From JACJYC01 sp964558465 (GTDB lineage Bacteria; Bacteroidota; Bacteroidia; Chitinophagales; Saprospiraceae): DNA of 64,000 bases. Numbering within the stretch: position 1 is the first letter of the stretch; each line of letters starts with the position of its first letter. This document shows, in pieces, positions 33,873 through 42,803 of the stretch. The position numbers and the translations under genes were made by a program. The stretch spans positions 18,725 through 82,724 of the forward strand of contig CAZLEF010000027.1 of NCBI GenBank assembly GCA_964558465.1, in the 5' to 3' direction. The notes below the pieces were generated by a model that worked only from the letters and a program-made list of their open reading frames with translations, was not told the DNA's origin and did no database searches.

Positions 33873-33970
33873 AACCACTAAGGGCACAAAGAGCACTAAG
33901 GACACTAAGGGCGCTAAGGGCACTAAGAATAAAGAGCGAGTCCTAAGTGCTCTAAGTGTACTTAGTGGTT
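33873..33970. repeat. Inverted word array (GGCACTAAG family)
   Basis: The outer arms AACCACTAAG (33873-33882) and CTTAGTGGTT (33961-33970) are exact complements. Inside, ACACTAAGG/GCGCTAAGG/GCACTAAGA words repeat five to six times, opposed by CCTAAGTGCTCTAAGTGTAC. The array reaches into the TMEM220 gene and supplies its last two codons and stop. The stretch 33737-33872 upstream of the sortilin-like gene shows nothing further. Confidence 0.9.
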
Positions 33971-34318
33971 CCTCATTCTCCGGTATTGCCAACCCAGTGC
34001 AATGACACAAACCAGCAATCCAAGGAATTCGCGGGTCAGTTCGATATGCGGCGCCTCTGCTTTCATGGTACCGACAATCGTCGGCATGCCCATTTGTATC
34101 CAGTGGATAAAATCGGGGATCAGGGTGGCCATCCAGATCAATGCCGCAGCCAGTCCGGCCAGGGTCATATATTTGCGGGGCCGGTTCATGCCGCCCAGGA
34201 TCAGGATGACGCCGACATAAGCATAGATCAGGATCCAGCCCAGGGGATCGGGATCATTGTACTGGACGGCTGCAAACACAAAAAAAAGCAGGCCGAGGGT
34301 ATACTGTAAGATCTTCAT
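33962..34318 (-). CDS. TMEM220-family membrane protein
   Basis: I take ATG 34318 (MKILQYTLGLLFFVFAAVQY, 118 residues). Four hydrophobic segments are seen at about 5-18, 27-43, 50-66 and 93-110. The family signature QYNDPDPLGWILIYAYVG lies after the first helix. The family occurs in bacteria and animals and has no known function. It starts 4 nt after the sugar dehydrogenase gene on the same strand, so the two are co-transcribed. The last residues (NH) and the stop codon fall inside the word array 33873-33970. Confidence 0.85.
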   Translation of the reverse strand: MKILQYTLGLLFFVFAAVQYNDPDPLGWILIYAYVGVILILGGMNRPRKYMTLAGLAAALIWMATLIPDFIHWIQMGMPTIVGTMKAEAPHIELTREFLGLLVCVIALGWQYRRMRNH

Positions 34319-34322
34319 GGTA

Positions 34323-35468
34323 TTAACCTTCGTAATAGATCCGGTAAATGACATCTGCAAAATCGTCGGAAACGAGCATCGAGCCGTCGGGCAGGAACTC
34401 AAGGTCGACCGGTCTTCCCCATACGTCATCCTTTTCCTCCATCAGCCAGCCTTCGGCGAAGGGTTCGTAGCCGGCGGTGCGGCCATTTTCGAGTTTGACC
34501 ATCATGATGCGATAACCTATTTTTTTGCTCCGGTTCCAGCTTCCGTGTTCGGCAATCAGGATTTGGTTTTTGTAGGTATCCGGAAACTGGGCGCCGGTAT
34601 AAAATTCAACCCCCAGCGGAGCAGTATGCGGGCCGAGGACGCGGGCGGGGGGCGTAAAATCGGAACAAGGGCGTTTTTTGCCGAACTCCGGATCCGGGAG
34701 GTCTCCCTGGTGGCAATAAGGATAGCCAAAATGCATAAAATCCTGAGGGGCGTGGTTGAGTTCGCAGCCTGGAATATCATCGCCCAGCATATCGCGGCCG
34801 TTATCGGTAAACCATAATTCTTTGGTTTCCGGGTGCCAGGTAAAGCCGACTGTATTCCGGACGCCGCGCTGGACGATCTCCAGGCCCGTCCCGTCCGGGT
34901 TGATGCGGGTAATCGTATTGAATATTTCGTCCTCCGATTCACAAATATTGCAGGGCGCGCCCACCGGGACATAGAGCTTCCCGTCGGGTCCGAATGCGAT
35001 ATATTTCCATCCGTGATGGGTTTTGTCGGGATACTGGTCATAAACGATTTCCGCTTCCGGCGGATTGGCCAGGTTGGCCTCAATATTCCGGAAACGGAGG
35101 ATGCGACTGACCTCTGCGACATACAGGTCGCCATCCCGGAAAGCTACCCCGTTGGGCATTTGAAGACCTTTGGCCAGGGTAAAAACTTCCTCCGCCTGGA
35201 AATCTCCATCCTTATCCCGGACAGCGTAGACGGAACCTTCATCCCGGGTCCCAATAAAAAGGGTACCGCTGGGAGACAAGGCCATTGACCGGGCATTTTT
35301 CACCTTTTCCGCATAAACGGATATTTTGAACCCTTGCGGAAGTTTTATTTTATCCAGCGGAAGGCCGGCGGTATTCAGAACCGGCGATTTTCTGGGCGGG
35401 TTGATCTGGGTGCAGGCGCTAAAAAACAGAACCAGAACGACCAGGCAAAGAGAAATTCTGCTGAGCAT
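34323..35468 (-). CDS. Lipoprotein PQQ-dependent sugar dehydrogenase (soluble aldose/sorbosone type)
   Basis: 381 residues with a lipoprotein signal (MLSRISLCLVVLVLFFSACTQ). The rest is a six-bladed propeller of the soluble aldose dehydrogenase/sorbosone dehydrogenase family: LPQGFKISVYAEKVKNARSM, IGTRDEGSVYAV, HHGWKYIAFGPDGKLYVPVG, ARGIRN-like VQRGVRNTVGFTWHPET, FTDNGRDMLGDDIPGCELN and WGRPVDLEFLPDGSMLVSDD. The family oxidises sugars with PQQ and passes electrons to a carrier, but many Bacteroidota members probably bind other ligands. Four Cys cluster in CNICESED and later GCELN/PYCHQGD. No PQQ synthesis genes are in the window. It forms a two-gene unit with TMEM220. Confidence 0.85.
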   Translation of the reverse strand: MLSRISLCLVVLVLFFSACTQINPPRKSPVLNTAGLPLDKIKLPQGFKISVYAEKVKNARSMALSPSGTLFIGTRDEGSVYAVRDKDGDFQAEEVFTLAKGLQMPNGVAFRDGDLYVAEVSRILRFRNIEANLANPPEAEIVYDQYPDKTHHGWKYIAFGPDGKLYVPVGAPCNICESEDEIFNTITRINPDGTGLEIVQRGVRNTVGFTWHPETKELWFTDNGRDMLGDDIPGCELNHAPQDFMHFGYPYCHQGDLPDPEFGKKRPCSDFTPPARVLGPHTAPLGVEFYTGAQFPDTYKNQILIAEHGSWNRSKKIGYRIMMVKLENGRTAGYEPFAEGWLMEEKDDVWGRPVDLEFLPDGSMLVSDDFADVIYRIYYEG

Positions 35469-35495
35469 AAAAACAGAGTGTTTGTATGATAAGGA

Positions 35496-36050
35496 TTAAT
35501 ATTTTACAGAGACCATTACAAACGCCGGGGGAATATTGATCGGCACAAAACTGATGTCCACATTGCCAAAAATCCTTTCGTAAACATTTTTAGCGACCAG
35601 GGAATAATGCAATTGCACGAACCGGCCGCCTTTTTTCAGATAATTATGACATTTACCGATGATATCGAGCCCCAATTGTTTGGGCAATACGACAAAGGGG
35701 ATAGCAGAAATAATATAGTCAACTTTTGAAAAACCCAGCTTACCAAGGTATTCGTCCAGTTTTTCCGCAGAATCTTCTGCAATCAGCATCCTCGGATCCT
35801 CAATCTGGCGCAAAATCTGGCAGAATTTGGGATTGACTTCAAAAACCAGCAATCTGGAATCCGGTTTCATCTTCCGCAGGATGCTCTTGGTAATCACGCC
35901 ATCTCCGGCGCCCAGTTCAACGATCAGTTCTGCATCCGCGAAGTTGACATGGCTGACCATGTTTTTGCATAATTGGCGGGAACTGCGCGTCAGTGTACCC
36001 ATTGTTTTCAGGTTTCTAATCCCCTCTTTCAAATAATCCATCCGATTCAT
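35496..36050 (-). CDS. KsgA-like/PmtA-type SAM-dependent methyltransferase
   Basis: 184 residues. A Rossmann methyltransferase with motif I IVELGAGDGVITKSIL, an acidic strand VFEVNPKFCQIL and a motif IV variant DYIISAIPFVVLP in place of the DPPY/NPPY of N6-adenine enzymes. This pattern is seen in bacterial phospholipid N-methyltransferases (PmtA, Rhodobacter/Sinorhizobium type). I therefore favour phosphatidylethanolamine methylation over rRNA dimethylation. It is short and lacks the C-terminal helical domain of KsgA. An upstream TAGTTTTG promoter box is present. If the assignment is right, the window encodes two routes to choline-type or betaine-type lipids (see btaA/btaB). Confidence 0.75.
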   Translation of the reverse strand: MNRMDYLKEGIRNLKTMGTLTRSSRQLCKNMVSHVNFADAELIVELGAGDGVITKSILRKMKPDSRLLVFEVNPKFCQILRQIEDPRMLIAEDSAEKLDEYLGKLGFSKVDYIISAIPFVVLPKQLGLDIIGKCHNYLKKGGRFVQLHYSLVAKNVYERIFGNVDISFVPINIPPAFVMVSVKY

Positions 36051-36085
36051 TTGCCGAATTTTAGTCGCTGCTGACTGTTAAAAGG

Positions 36086-36093
36086 CAAAACTA
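36086..36093 (-). promoter_or_regulatory. TAnnTTTG promoter box of the methyltransferase gene
   Basis: TAGTTTTG on the minus strand matches the -7 consensus and predicts a start about 30 nt before the ATG at 36050. The -33 TTG is not clear. Confidence 0.5.
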
Positions 36094-36179
36094 AACAAAT
36101 AATTGAACTTGCCTGAAATTATCCTCGCAGGGATATTTGAGAGGGGGTGAGTTGACGACCTCAATCATCCCAATTCTCC

Positions 36180-36234
36180 ATATCCGCCCGTGCCGGTCGG
36201 ATAAATCACCAAGTCACCAAGTCACCAAGTCCCC
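36180..36234. repeat. Degenerate array: TATCCGCC/GGATAAATC centre plus ACCAAGTC words
   Basis: TATCCGCCCGTGCCGGTCGGATAAATC resembles a shortened centre of the arrays at 4152 and 12969. It is followed by the 8-mer CACCAAGT repeated three times (36208-36231). The remaining parts of the divergent region 36051-36345 hold no RNA gene that I can see. Confidence 0.65.
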
Positions 36235-36345
36235 CTTAACCTCCCCTTAACGGTACGTTTACAAATTTTAAGTGTTATCCTTTCGTTAAGGCAAGGTCAG
36301 GATTGGCGGCGGGAATTTATTTCCATGTAGTTTTAGGCGTTTTTT

Positions 36346-37674
36346 ATGGTAGAGCTGCTCAAATTTTCAAACCCCTTGGGGAAACAGGCAAGTATGTACG
36401 CTGATCGCAAGATTGGGTGGATGAGCGCTGCTGCAGTGGTGGTGGCCAATATGATCGGTACGGGAGTTTTCACTTCCCTTGGATTGCAGTTGCAAGCCCA
36501 TACCAATACCTGGGTCATCCTTTCCCAATGGGCGATCGGCGGACTTGCGGCCCTGTGCGGCGCATTTACCTATGCTGAATTGGGCACCCGGTTTCCGCAT
36601 TCGGGAGGAGAGTACCATTTCCTGTCCAAGATCTATCATCCATTTTTGGGTTATTTATCCGGCTGGGTTTCACTGACCGTTGGATTTGCTGCGGCAATTG
36701 CCATGTCGGCCATGGCTGCCGGCCTTTACCTGAGCGGTTCAACCGGGTTATCCGGTCCGGTCATTGCAGTTGCAGCCATCGTATTCATTTCCACCGCTCA
36801 TTCCTTTACCATCCGGCAGAGCAGCCTTTTTCAGAATGCGCTTACGTTGCTCAAGTTGGCCCTGGTGGTATTCCTGATCCTGTTCGGGATGGGGAAGGCT
36901 TCGCCAGAAAATTCGGTGGACTGGTCGCCGGCCTGGCAAAGTCAATTTTCGGGACCGGCCTATGCCATTTCACTTTTCTACGTTATGTATGCCTTTTCCG
37001 GATGGAACGCGGCGGCGTATATAGTAGACGAGATCAAGTCGCCCCGCCACAACCTCCCAAAGGCCCTGATCGCAGGTACTTTACTGGTTGGCATCCTGTT
37101 TATATTGCTTCAGTTTTCCTTTTTGCGGCAAAGCCCGTTGAATCTCATCCAAAATAAGGTTGATGTGGGTCAAATTGCCGCCGAAAGCATGTTCGGCCCC
37201 GGGATCGGTAAGGTGATCGGCTTGCTGATCGCTTGTTTACTGATGGCGGGCATCAGCGCAATGATCTGGGTCGGGTCGCGTGTTACGAGGGCAATGGCAG
37301 GCGAGCACCGGGTCTGGCAATTTTTTGCATTTGACAATAAAGCGGGGGTCCCCGTCCGGGCGATCTGGCTCCAATCGGTGATCAGCATTTTTATGGTGGT
37401 CACGAGTTCTTTTGAAGATGTGCTGATCTACAGCAGTTTTGTCCTGCAATTATTCACTACGGTTACTGTAGCCGGATTGCTGTGGGCCAGGTGGCGCGGC
37501 CTGGGAGAACCCGGCGCATACAAAAGCCCGCTCTACCCTTTCGCTCAAATCGTTTTTCTGGTTTTCAGCCTTTGGATGATGGTCTTCCTTTTGCAGGAAC
37601 GTCCGAAGGAAAGTTTGCTGGGGCTGACGAATCTGGTGGTTGGGGCGGGGTCTTACTGGTTGAATAAGAGGTGA
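36346..37674 (+). CDS. APC-superfamily amino acid permease
   Basis: 442 residues with about twelve membrane helices. The first helix carries the APC signature ANMIGTGVFTSLG, and GAFTYAELGTRFPHSGGEYHFLSKIYH follows helix 2 with the conserved PxSGGEYxxL motif. The start is either ATG 36346 or the internal ATG 36394 (MYADRKIGW); the latter gives the more usual short N-terminus. It likely imports amino acids or polyamines by proton symport or exchange; the substrate cannot be told. It has no operon partner. The stop codon TGA lies in the first word of a GTGAGAGG array, so the C-terminus may have been trimmed or extended by the repeat. Confidence 0.9.
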   Translation: MVELLKFSNPLGKQASMYADRKIGWMSAAAVVVANMIGTGVFTSLGLQLQAHTNTWVILSQWAIGGLAALCGAFTYAELGTRFPHSGGEYHFLSKIYHPFLGYLSGWVSLTVGFAAAIAMSAMAAGLYLSGSTGLSGPVIAVAAIVFISTAHSFTIRQSSLFQNALTLLKLALVVFLILFGMGKASPENSVDWSPAWQSQFSGPAYAISLFYVMYAFSGWNAAAYIVDEIKSPRHNLPKALIAGTLLVGILFILLQFSFLRQSPLNLIQNKVDVGQIAAESMFGPGIGKVIGLLIACLLMAGISAMIWVGSRVTRAMAGEHRVWQFFAFDNKAGVPVRAIWLQSVISIFMVVTSSFEDVLIYSSFVLQLFTTVTVAGLLWARWRGLGEPGAYKSPLYPFAQIVFLVFSLWMMVFLLQERPKESLLGLTNLVVGAGSYWLNKR

Positions 37675-37905
37675 GAGGGGTGAGAGGGTGAGAGGGTGAG
37701 AATCGCATCCTCGAATCAACAAATCAACAAATCAACGCGACAGGGGTGATGCTTCGACTCCGCTCAGCATGAGGGGCAAGAAAATGCAAACCCTTTTTCA
37801 ACGTTATACCAGGGTAAAACGGATTTGCGGACCTGATCGCGGAACGGTTTCGAATACTCAAATCCTCGAATACTCGTATCCTCGTATCCTCAAATCCCAG
37901 CCTTG
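37671..37905. repeat. Composite array region (GTGAGAGG, AATCAACA, TTCGACTCCGCTCAGCAT, CGTATCCTC words)
   Basis: Four word families follow each other: GTGAGAGG x4 (37671-37701), AATCAACA x3 (37715-37737), one copy of the dispersed TTCGACTCCGCTCAGCAT (37750), then CTCGAATACTCGTATCCTCG words (37853-37895) just before the next gene. The segment AATCGCATCCTC at 37701 recurs in the centre of the array at 50191-50260. No other feature is seen in this gap. Confidence 0.8.
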
Positions 37906-37915
37906 ACGGTTTCAA

Positions 37916-40900
37916 ATGCGGATAACGTTACCATGGTTATACTCCACGATATTATGTGCGGCCCTGTCCATCGGGGCGGATGCGCAGACGCCCGTTTTGT
38001 CCAATTGGAGGGAAAAAACCATTTCACTGACCACACCGGTTACAACGATCGATTCGGCCACTGTAATACCAGAAACGTTTACCATTCATTTTGCGGCCAC
38101 GGGTCTGAAACCCGATTCCTCCAATTATCACCTCGACAACCATACCCTGTTCTGGCATGGCGATCTGCCCGTAGCGGTCCGGATCCGGTACAGGGTGCTA
38201 CCCTTTGATCTGGCGCAGCCCTTGTCCCGACTCGACACCCTTCAATTGCAACAACAGGAAACCGGAGAAGAGGGTGTTTTTTACAATCCTTTTGAGAAAG
38301 AGGAATCCCTGATCGATTTTAAAGGTCTGGATTATACCGGCAGTTTTTCCCGTGGCATTTCATTTGGAAACAACCAGGACCTGGTGCTGAACTCCCGGTT
38401 CAACCTCCAAATGGCCGGACAATTGGGCGACGGCCTCGAGATCGCTGCCGCCATCACTGACGAAAACATTCCGCTGCAGGCCGAAGGCAATACCCAGCAA
38501 TTGCGGGAATTCGATAAAATTTTTGTCCGGCTCCGCAAAGGCGCCACCAGCCTCACAGCCGGCGACTACGAGTTGCAACGCCCGAAAGGATACTTTATGC
38601 AGTATTATAAAAAACTGCAGGGCGCCACTTTGAATACGGGCACATTGCTGGGAGAGCAAACCAGGCTGAATGCTTCGGGCAGCGTGGCCATTTCAAGAGG
38701 GCAATTCACCCGCAACCAGATTGCCCAGCAGGAGGGCAACCAGGGGCCTTACAAACTTCGGGGCGGACAAGGTGAGCGCATCATTATCGTGCTCGCCGGA
38801 ACAGAAAAGGTCTGGCTCGACGGCGCCCTGCTCACCCGCGGGCTGGAAGCGGATTATATCGTCGATTACAACCTGGGCGAGATCCTGTTCACCCATCGCC
38901 GCCTGATCACCAAGGACAGCCGGATCATTGTTGAATTTGAGTACGCCGACCAGAGTTATATCCGTACCCTCATGGCCGCCAATACGGCTATCGAAGGCAA
39001 AAAATTTGAAGCATATTTCAACTTTTTCAACCAGCAGGACAGCCGCAACAGCACCGGCGATGAACCCCTCACCAACGAAGACAAACGCCTGCTCAGCCTC
39101 GCAGGCGACAACCTCGCCGCAGCGTTCGGCTCATCCATAGACACCCTTGAAGGAACCGGCGCCACCCGGGCGACCTACAGCTTCTCCGATACCCTTATCC
39201 GCTGCGGCGGGCGGGATACCCTGATCCGGCGCCTCCGGTACGACCGGAACGGAAAGTACATTGCAAGGTTTTCATTCGTCGGGGAAGGCAACGGCGAATA
39301 CGAACCCGATCCGGCAACGGTCGCCAATGAACGAGTATTCCGCTGGGTAGGCCTGGATACGGCAAATTGCGAAAAACAAGGAAGTTATGCGCCGGTTAAA
39401 CAGCTCACCGCACCCCAGCGGCAACAATTGCTGACGGCAGGCGGCGCGTATCAGCTTCCCGGCGGGTGGATCAAAGCCGAGGCTGCCCTGAGCGCGCTGG
39501 ATTTGAACCGGTTTTCCACCCTCGACAGCGACGATGACCACGGCCTGGCGCTCCAGTCGAGCATGGAAAAACGCTGGCGGCTGGGCAAAGACAGCGCTGC
39601 CTGGGCCCTGCGCACCAATGCCGCAGTGGAATGGCTCAACCAGCAATTTAAACCGCTGAACCCGTACCGGGATCCCGATTTTTTGCGCGACTGGAACCTG
39701 ACAGACGTCCAGGGATTGAGTCAGCTCAATCCGGCGGAAGAGTTGCTGACGCGCCTGGAAGCGGCCCTTGAAAAACCCGGATTGGGCCGGCTCGTTTACG
39801 GATTCAGCGGCTACGACCGGAAAGACCAGTTCCAGGGAATCCGGCAGAACGGCGCCCTCGCTTTGCAAGCCGCAGGTTGGTTGCTCGATGCCAAAGGAAG
39901 CTGGCTGGAAGCAACGGAAAACGGGCGAAAATCCAGGTTTCGGAAGCCCGAAGTGAAAATATCCAAAACGTTCAAAAAACTGGGCGGATGGACATTGGCT
40001 GCCGAAGCGGCACGGGAAAAGAGCGAACGGCTTCTGCCCTTATCAGACACCCTGGAGGCCACCAGCTTTTTTTTCGACCGGTACAAAGTCCAGCTGGCAA
40101 GCCCGGCAAAAGACAACTTTCAGTTTGGGACCACTTTTTCCGCCCGGAACGACCATGCTCCTTCCGGCCTTACCTTTCTGCCAACCACCAAAGCCCGGGA
40201 GTGGAATGTCAACGGCCAGGGCCAGATCCAATCCGGACAGCACCAATTCTCCACTGCAGGCAACCTGACCTATCGCAGGCTGGAGATCGGCCCACTGAAC
40301 CCAGCCGGCCAAAAACCGGGTGAAACCTTCCTGGGCAGGCTCGACCTCAATGCGGCCTTGTGGAAAGGTTTGTTCCGTTCCACCACCACTTACGAGATCG
40401 GGTCGGGGCAGGAACCCAAAGTGGATTTCACCTATATTAAGGTAACGCCGGGGGCCGGAACCCATGTCTGGCTGGATTCCCTGTACAACAACGACGGAAA
40501 GATACAGGTCAATGAAATGGAACCGGCGCCGTTCCAGGACCTGGCGGATTATGTACGCGTAAGCCTGGTGACCGACGATTTTATCCGGACCAATAACGTA
40601 GGGCTGAACCAAAGTTTCCAACTGGAACCCAAACGCCGGTGGAATGAGGCTGAAGGTATTCGAAAGCTGGCCGCCAACTTGTCTGCGATCTCCGTCATCC
40701 AGATCAACCGCAAAACCCGCGAATCCAACCTCAATCTCTGGAATCCTTTTGATTTCGGGTTGCCGGACAGCATGCTGGTTTCGGTAACCGCCAATACCCG
40801 GCATACCCTGTTCTGGCAGCGCACACATCCCAAATGGGGGCTGCAGGCCGGTCAGGGCGACAACCGGAGCAGGATCGTTCAGACCACTGGTTTCGAAAGC

Positions 40901-41428
40901 CGCCGGCTGACCGATTATTTCGCCCAGGGTCGCTGGAATTTCAGCGCTGACTGGAGCGCCACCCTTCAATATAAATGGGGGATAAAAGCCAATGATTCGG
41001 AATTTTTTAACACCCGTGATTATACCCTGCGTTTTACAGAATTTCAACCGGAACTGACCTTCCTGCCCTCCCGTACCTGGCGGGCGATCTTCCGGTATAC
41101 CCTGCGCGACGACCGGAACACCTTGCCGGGCGCTGTTGAAAAAGCCATCCAGCGGAACCTCAGCCTGGAAGCCACCTACCGGCCGGAACAATCCGCTTAC
41201 AGCGTTCGCTTTTCATACGTCAAGGTGGATTTCACCGGCCAGGCGGGCACGCCGGTCGGGTTCGCCATCCTCAACGGCCTGCAACCGGGTCGGAACCTGT
41301 TGTGGAACCTGGGCGTCAACCGGCAACTGTCGGCGAACCTCCAGCTCAGCCTGAGTTATGAAGGGCGAAAAACAGGTGAGGCGCAGGTGGTCCATGTGGG
41401 GCGGGCGCAGGTGACGGCGGTGTTTTAG
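37916..41428 (+). CDS. Large outer-membrane protein with SprA-like N-terminal motifs
   Basis: 1170 residues, signal peptide MRITLPWLYSTILCAALSIGADAQ. The first 330 residues include a segment much like those in SprA, the T9SS translocon barrel (SFSRGISFGNNQDLVLNSRF, AITDENIPLQAEGNTQQLRE, FDKIFVRLRKG). The rest is a long series of amphipathic beta-strands with many Arg, Trp and Tyr, ending HVGRAQVTAVF, as in a large barrel. SprA itself is about twice as long, so this is a shorter relative that may form an alternative outer-membrane channel or barrel. It is monocistronic; word arrays lie on both sides. The assignment rests on motif resemblance only. Confidence 0.75.
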   Translation: MRITLPWLYSTILCAALSIGADAQTPVLSNWREKTISLTTPVTTIDSATVIPETFTIHFAATGLKPDSSNYHLDNHTLFWHGDLPVAVRIRYRVLPFDLAQPLSRLDTLQLQQQETGEEGVFYNPFEKEESLIDFKGLDYTGSFSRGISFGNNQDLVLNSRFNLQMAGQLGDGLEIAAAITDENIPLQAEGNTQQLREFDKIFVRLRKGATSLTAGDYELQRPKGYFMQYYKKLQGATLNTGTLLGEQTRLNASGSVAISRGQFTRNQIAQQEGNQGPYKLRGGQGERIIIVLAGTEKVWLDGALLTRGLEADYIVDYNLGEILFTHRRLITKDSRIIVEFEYADQSYIRTLMAANTAIEGKKFEAYFNFFNQQDSRNSTGDEPLTNEDKRLLSLAGDNLAAAFGSSIDTLEGTGATRATYSFSDTLIRCGGRDTLIRRLRYDRNGKYIARFSFVGEGNGEYEPDPATVANERVFRWVGLDTANCEKQGSYAPVKQLTAPQRQQLLTAGGAYQLPGGWIKAEAALSALDLNRFSTLDSDDDHGLALQSSMEKRWRLGKDSAAWALRTNAAVEWLNQQFKPLNPYRDPDFLRDWNLTDVQGLSQLNPAEELLTRLEAALEKPGLGRLVYGFSGYDRKDQFQGIRQNGALALQAAGWLLDAKGSWLEATENGRKSRFRKPEVKISKTFKKLGGWTLAAEAAREKSERLLPLSDTLEATSFFFDRYKVQLASPAKDNFQFGTTFSARNDHAPSGLTFLPTTKAREWNVNGQGQIQSGQHQFSTAGNLTYRRLEIGPLNPAGQKPGETFLGRLDLNAALWKGLFRSTTTYEIGSGQEPKVDFTYIKVTPGAGTHVWLDSLYNNDGKIQVNEMEPAPFQDLADYVRVSLVTDDFIRTNNVGLNQSFQLEPKRRWNEAEGIRKLAANLSAISVIQINRKTRESNLNLWNPFDFGLPDSMLVSVTANTRHTLFWQRTHPKWGLQAGQGDNRSRIVQTTGFESRRLTDYFAQGRWNFSADWSATLQYKWGIKANDSEFFNTRDYTLRFTEFQPELTFLPSRTWRAIFRYTLRDDRNTLPGAVEKAIQRNLSLEATYRPEQSAYSVRFSYVKVDFTGQAGTPVGFAILNGLQPGRNLLWNLGVNRQLSANLQLSLSYEGRKTGEAQVVHVGRAQVTAVF

Positions 41429-41492
41429 GGGTTGGGGGTTGGGGGTTGGGGGTTTGCGCCAAAGGCGTCCCTTCGGGAGGGGTTGGGGTTGT
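41427..41492 (+). repeat. G-rich array after the SprA-like gene, potential G-quadruplex
   Basis: Four G-runs (41428-41431, 41434-41438, 41441-41445, 41448-41452) separated by TT follow the stop codon TAG directly. Two small hairpins follow: GCGCCAAAGGCG and TCCCTTCGGGA. The T-rich G-runs fit a parallel G-quadruplex on the mRNA strand and could end transcription or protect the 3' end. Confidence 0.75.
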
Positions 41493-41613
41493 TTTACATT
41501 TATCGCAATGAAGGCCAATTATTTGAAAATCGTAAGTATTCCTTTGAAATACGTTATGGAAAAATTGAAGAGTCCCGTTATTTTGTTACTTGAAAAATGT
41601 AAAATTCGGATCT

Positions 41614-42408
41614 ATGCGTTTCAGGGGCTTAACAGGGTTCAAAAAAACGATACTCTTATCAAATCTGTTGTTTTTTGCCGGTTCGGTTATTTCGCAGAAA
41701 ACCGACAGTACGCAGCATTTTCTCCAATTTAAAGGCGCTGTGAGCGTGACCAACAACGGATTTTCGCTGGTCCCGACCTTTACGCTGGGCAAACCGGCTG
41801 TCGTTGTCGTTTTCAGCGTAAGCGGTAAAAGCCGGTTGAGTTTCGAACCGGAGTTCCGGTATTCCCTGGAGGATTTTAAACCCTGGTCCTTTATTTTTAT
41901 CTGGCGATACAAATTGGTGAACAAGGAAAAATTCCAATTCTCGCTGGGCGCACACTTGCCCGCCTTGAATTTTATCACTACCCCCGTCGTCAAAAACGGC
42001 GTGGAACAGGATCTTATTCAGGCCCGCCGGTTTTTTCCTGTTTTTGAGGCGATCCCCAATTACCGGGTGGGTGAAAACTTCTCGCTGGGCATGTACATGC
42101 AATATGGAAGGGGTATTGAAAAAGAAGTGGCCAACGATATTTATTTCCTATCCCTCCGCCCCGGATTCGGCGATATTCCGCTCACCCGGAAGGCCCTTTT
42201 GCGGATTAACCCCCAGTTTTATTACCTGAAAATAGCGGAAAATGACGGATGGTATGCAGCCGGAAGCATAACACTGGCATGGCGCAATTTTCCGCTCTCG
42301 GTTTCGACTATGATGAACAAGTCGCTGAAAACGGAGATCGACGCTAAGGATTTTGACTGGAATGTCAGCCTGGCCTACTCGTTTAGTAATCGTTACCGCA
42401 AGTTTTAG
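41614..42408 (+). CDS. Hypothetical outer-membrane protein
   Basis: I take ATG 41614 (MRFRGLTGFKKTILLSNLLFFAGSVISQ), which gives a signal peptide and 264 residues; a TTG 24 nt upstream is possible. The mature part is amphipathic beta-strands (LSFEPEFRYSLEDFKPWSFIFIWRY, FQFSLGAHLPALNFIT, NFSLGMYMQYGRGIEK) ending in an aromatic-rich AYSFSNRYRKF, typical of a small outer-membrane barrel. The protein family is not recognised. It has no clear partner; the SprA-like gene upstream is separated by the G-rich array. Confidence 0.7.
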   Translation: MRFRGLTGFKKTILLSNLLFFAGSVISQKTDSTQHFLQFKGAVSVTNNGFSLVPTFTLGKPAVVVVFSVSGKSRLSFEPEFRYSLEDFKPWSFIFIWRYKLVNKEKFQFSLGAHLPALNFITTPVVKNGVEQDLIQARRFFPVFEAIPNYRVGENFSLGMYMQYGRGIEKEVANDIYFLSLRPGFGDIPLTRKALLRINPQFYYLKIAENDGWYAAGSITLAWRNFPLSVSTMMNKSLKTEIDAKDFDWNVSLAYSFSNRYRKF

Positions 42409-42520
42409 GTCAGATATATTTTTATCAGCGGAATGGAGAAAAAACAGGAAACGGAAACAATAACGATAGGCTGCAACCGGTTGTTCCGATTGGGCGGCCG
42501 GCGACCCGGCTGGTCTTTTC

Positions 42521-42690
42521 TTTACTATTACTCCTATTGGTAATTATGGGTGGGGAAAAAACAGCCCGCCCTTCCACCACCACTCTCGGGTATGCGTACG
42601 AGGCTCAGGTAAGAGCCTGTCAGCTTCAGGTCCTTTGCGCGCAAAGTAATATTCCAGGGTTCAGGATTGATATCGCTTTGCAAATATAAA
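42521..42690 (-). repeat. Dispersed structured element, copy B
   Basis: Minus-strand copy of the element at 2449-2640. A promoter-like TTG-N21-TATATTTG (box 42681-42688) precedes a hairpin AGGCTC-TTACCT-GAGCCT (42600-42617). The conserved core follows (CATACCCGAGAGTGGTGGTG, then GGAAGGGCGGGC, then CCCCACCCATAATTA; 42540-42593). A small TTAC/GTAA hairpin ends it. No gene follows on this strand; the next gene there is convergent. The rest of the region 42409-42803 shows no other feature. Confidence 0.5.
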
Positions 42691-42803
42691 CATTCTAAAT
42701 TAAAAAAAACAAAATAAAAAACATTTTTTTCAAAAAAACAACTTTTGAAATAGGCCCTCCTTTGCCTCTTGCTCTTTCACAGGGGCCACCAAAATATCCG
42801 GAC

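Noticed and set aside
35496..36050. rRNA small subunit dimethyladenosine transferase KsgA
   Set aside because: The protein is only 184 residues, lacks the C-terminal helical domain and has IISAIPF rather than the NLPY motif expected for KsgA.
40043..41191. 382-codon minus-strand frame opposite the SprA-like gene
   Set aside because: No domain, no promoter; the plus strand shows a signal peptide and a continuous beta-strand pattern.
42481..42720. tRNA, tmRNA, 6S or SRP RNA gene in the G-rich element
   Set aside because: No cloverleaf, no CCA end, no tag-peptide frame and no SRP-type GNRA/symmetric loop could be drawn; left as an unassigned structured element.
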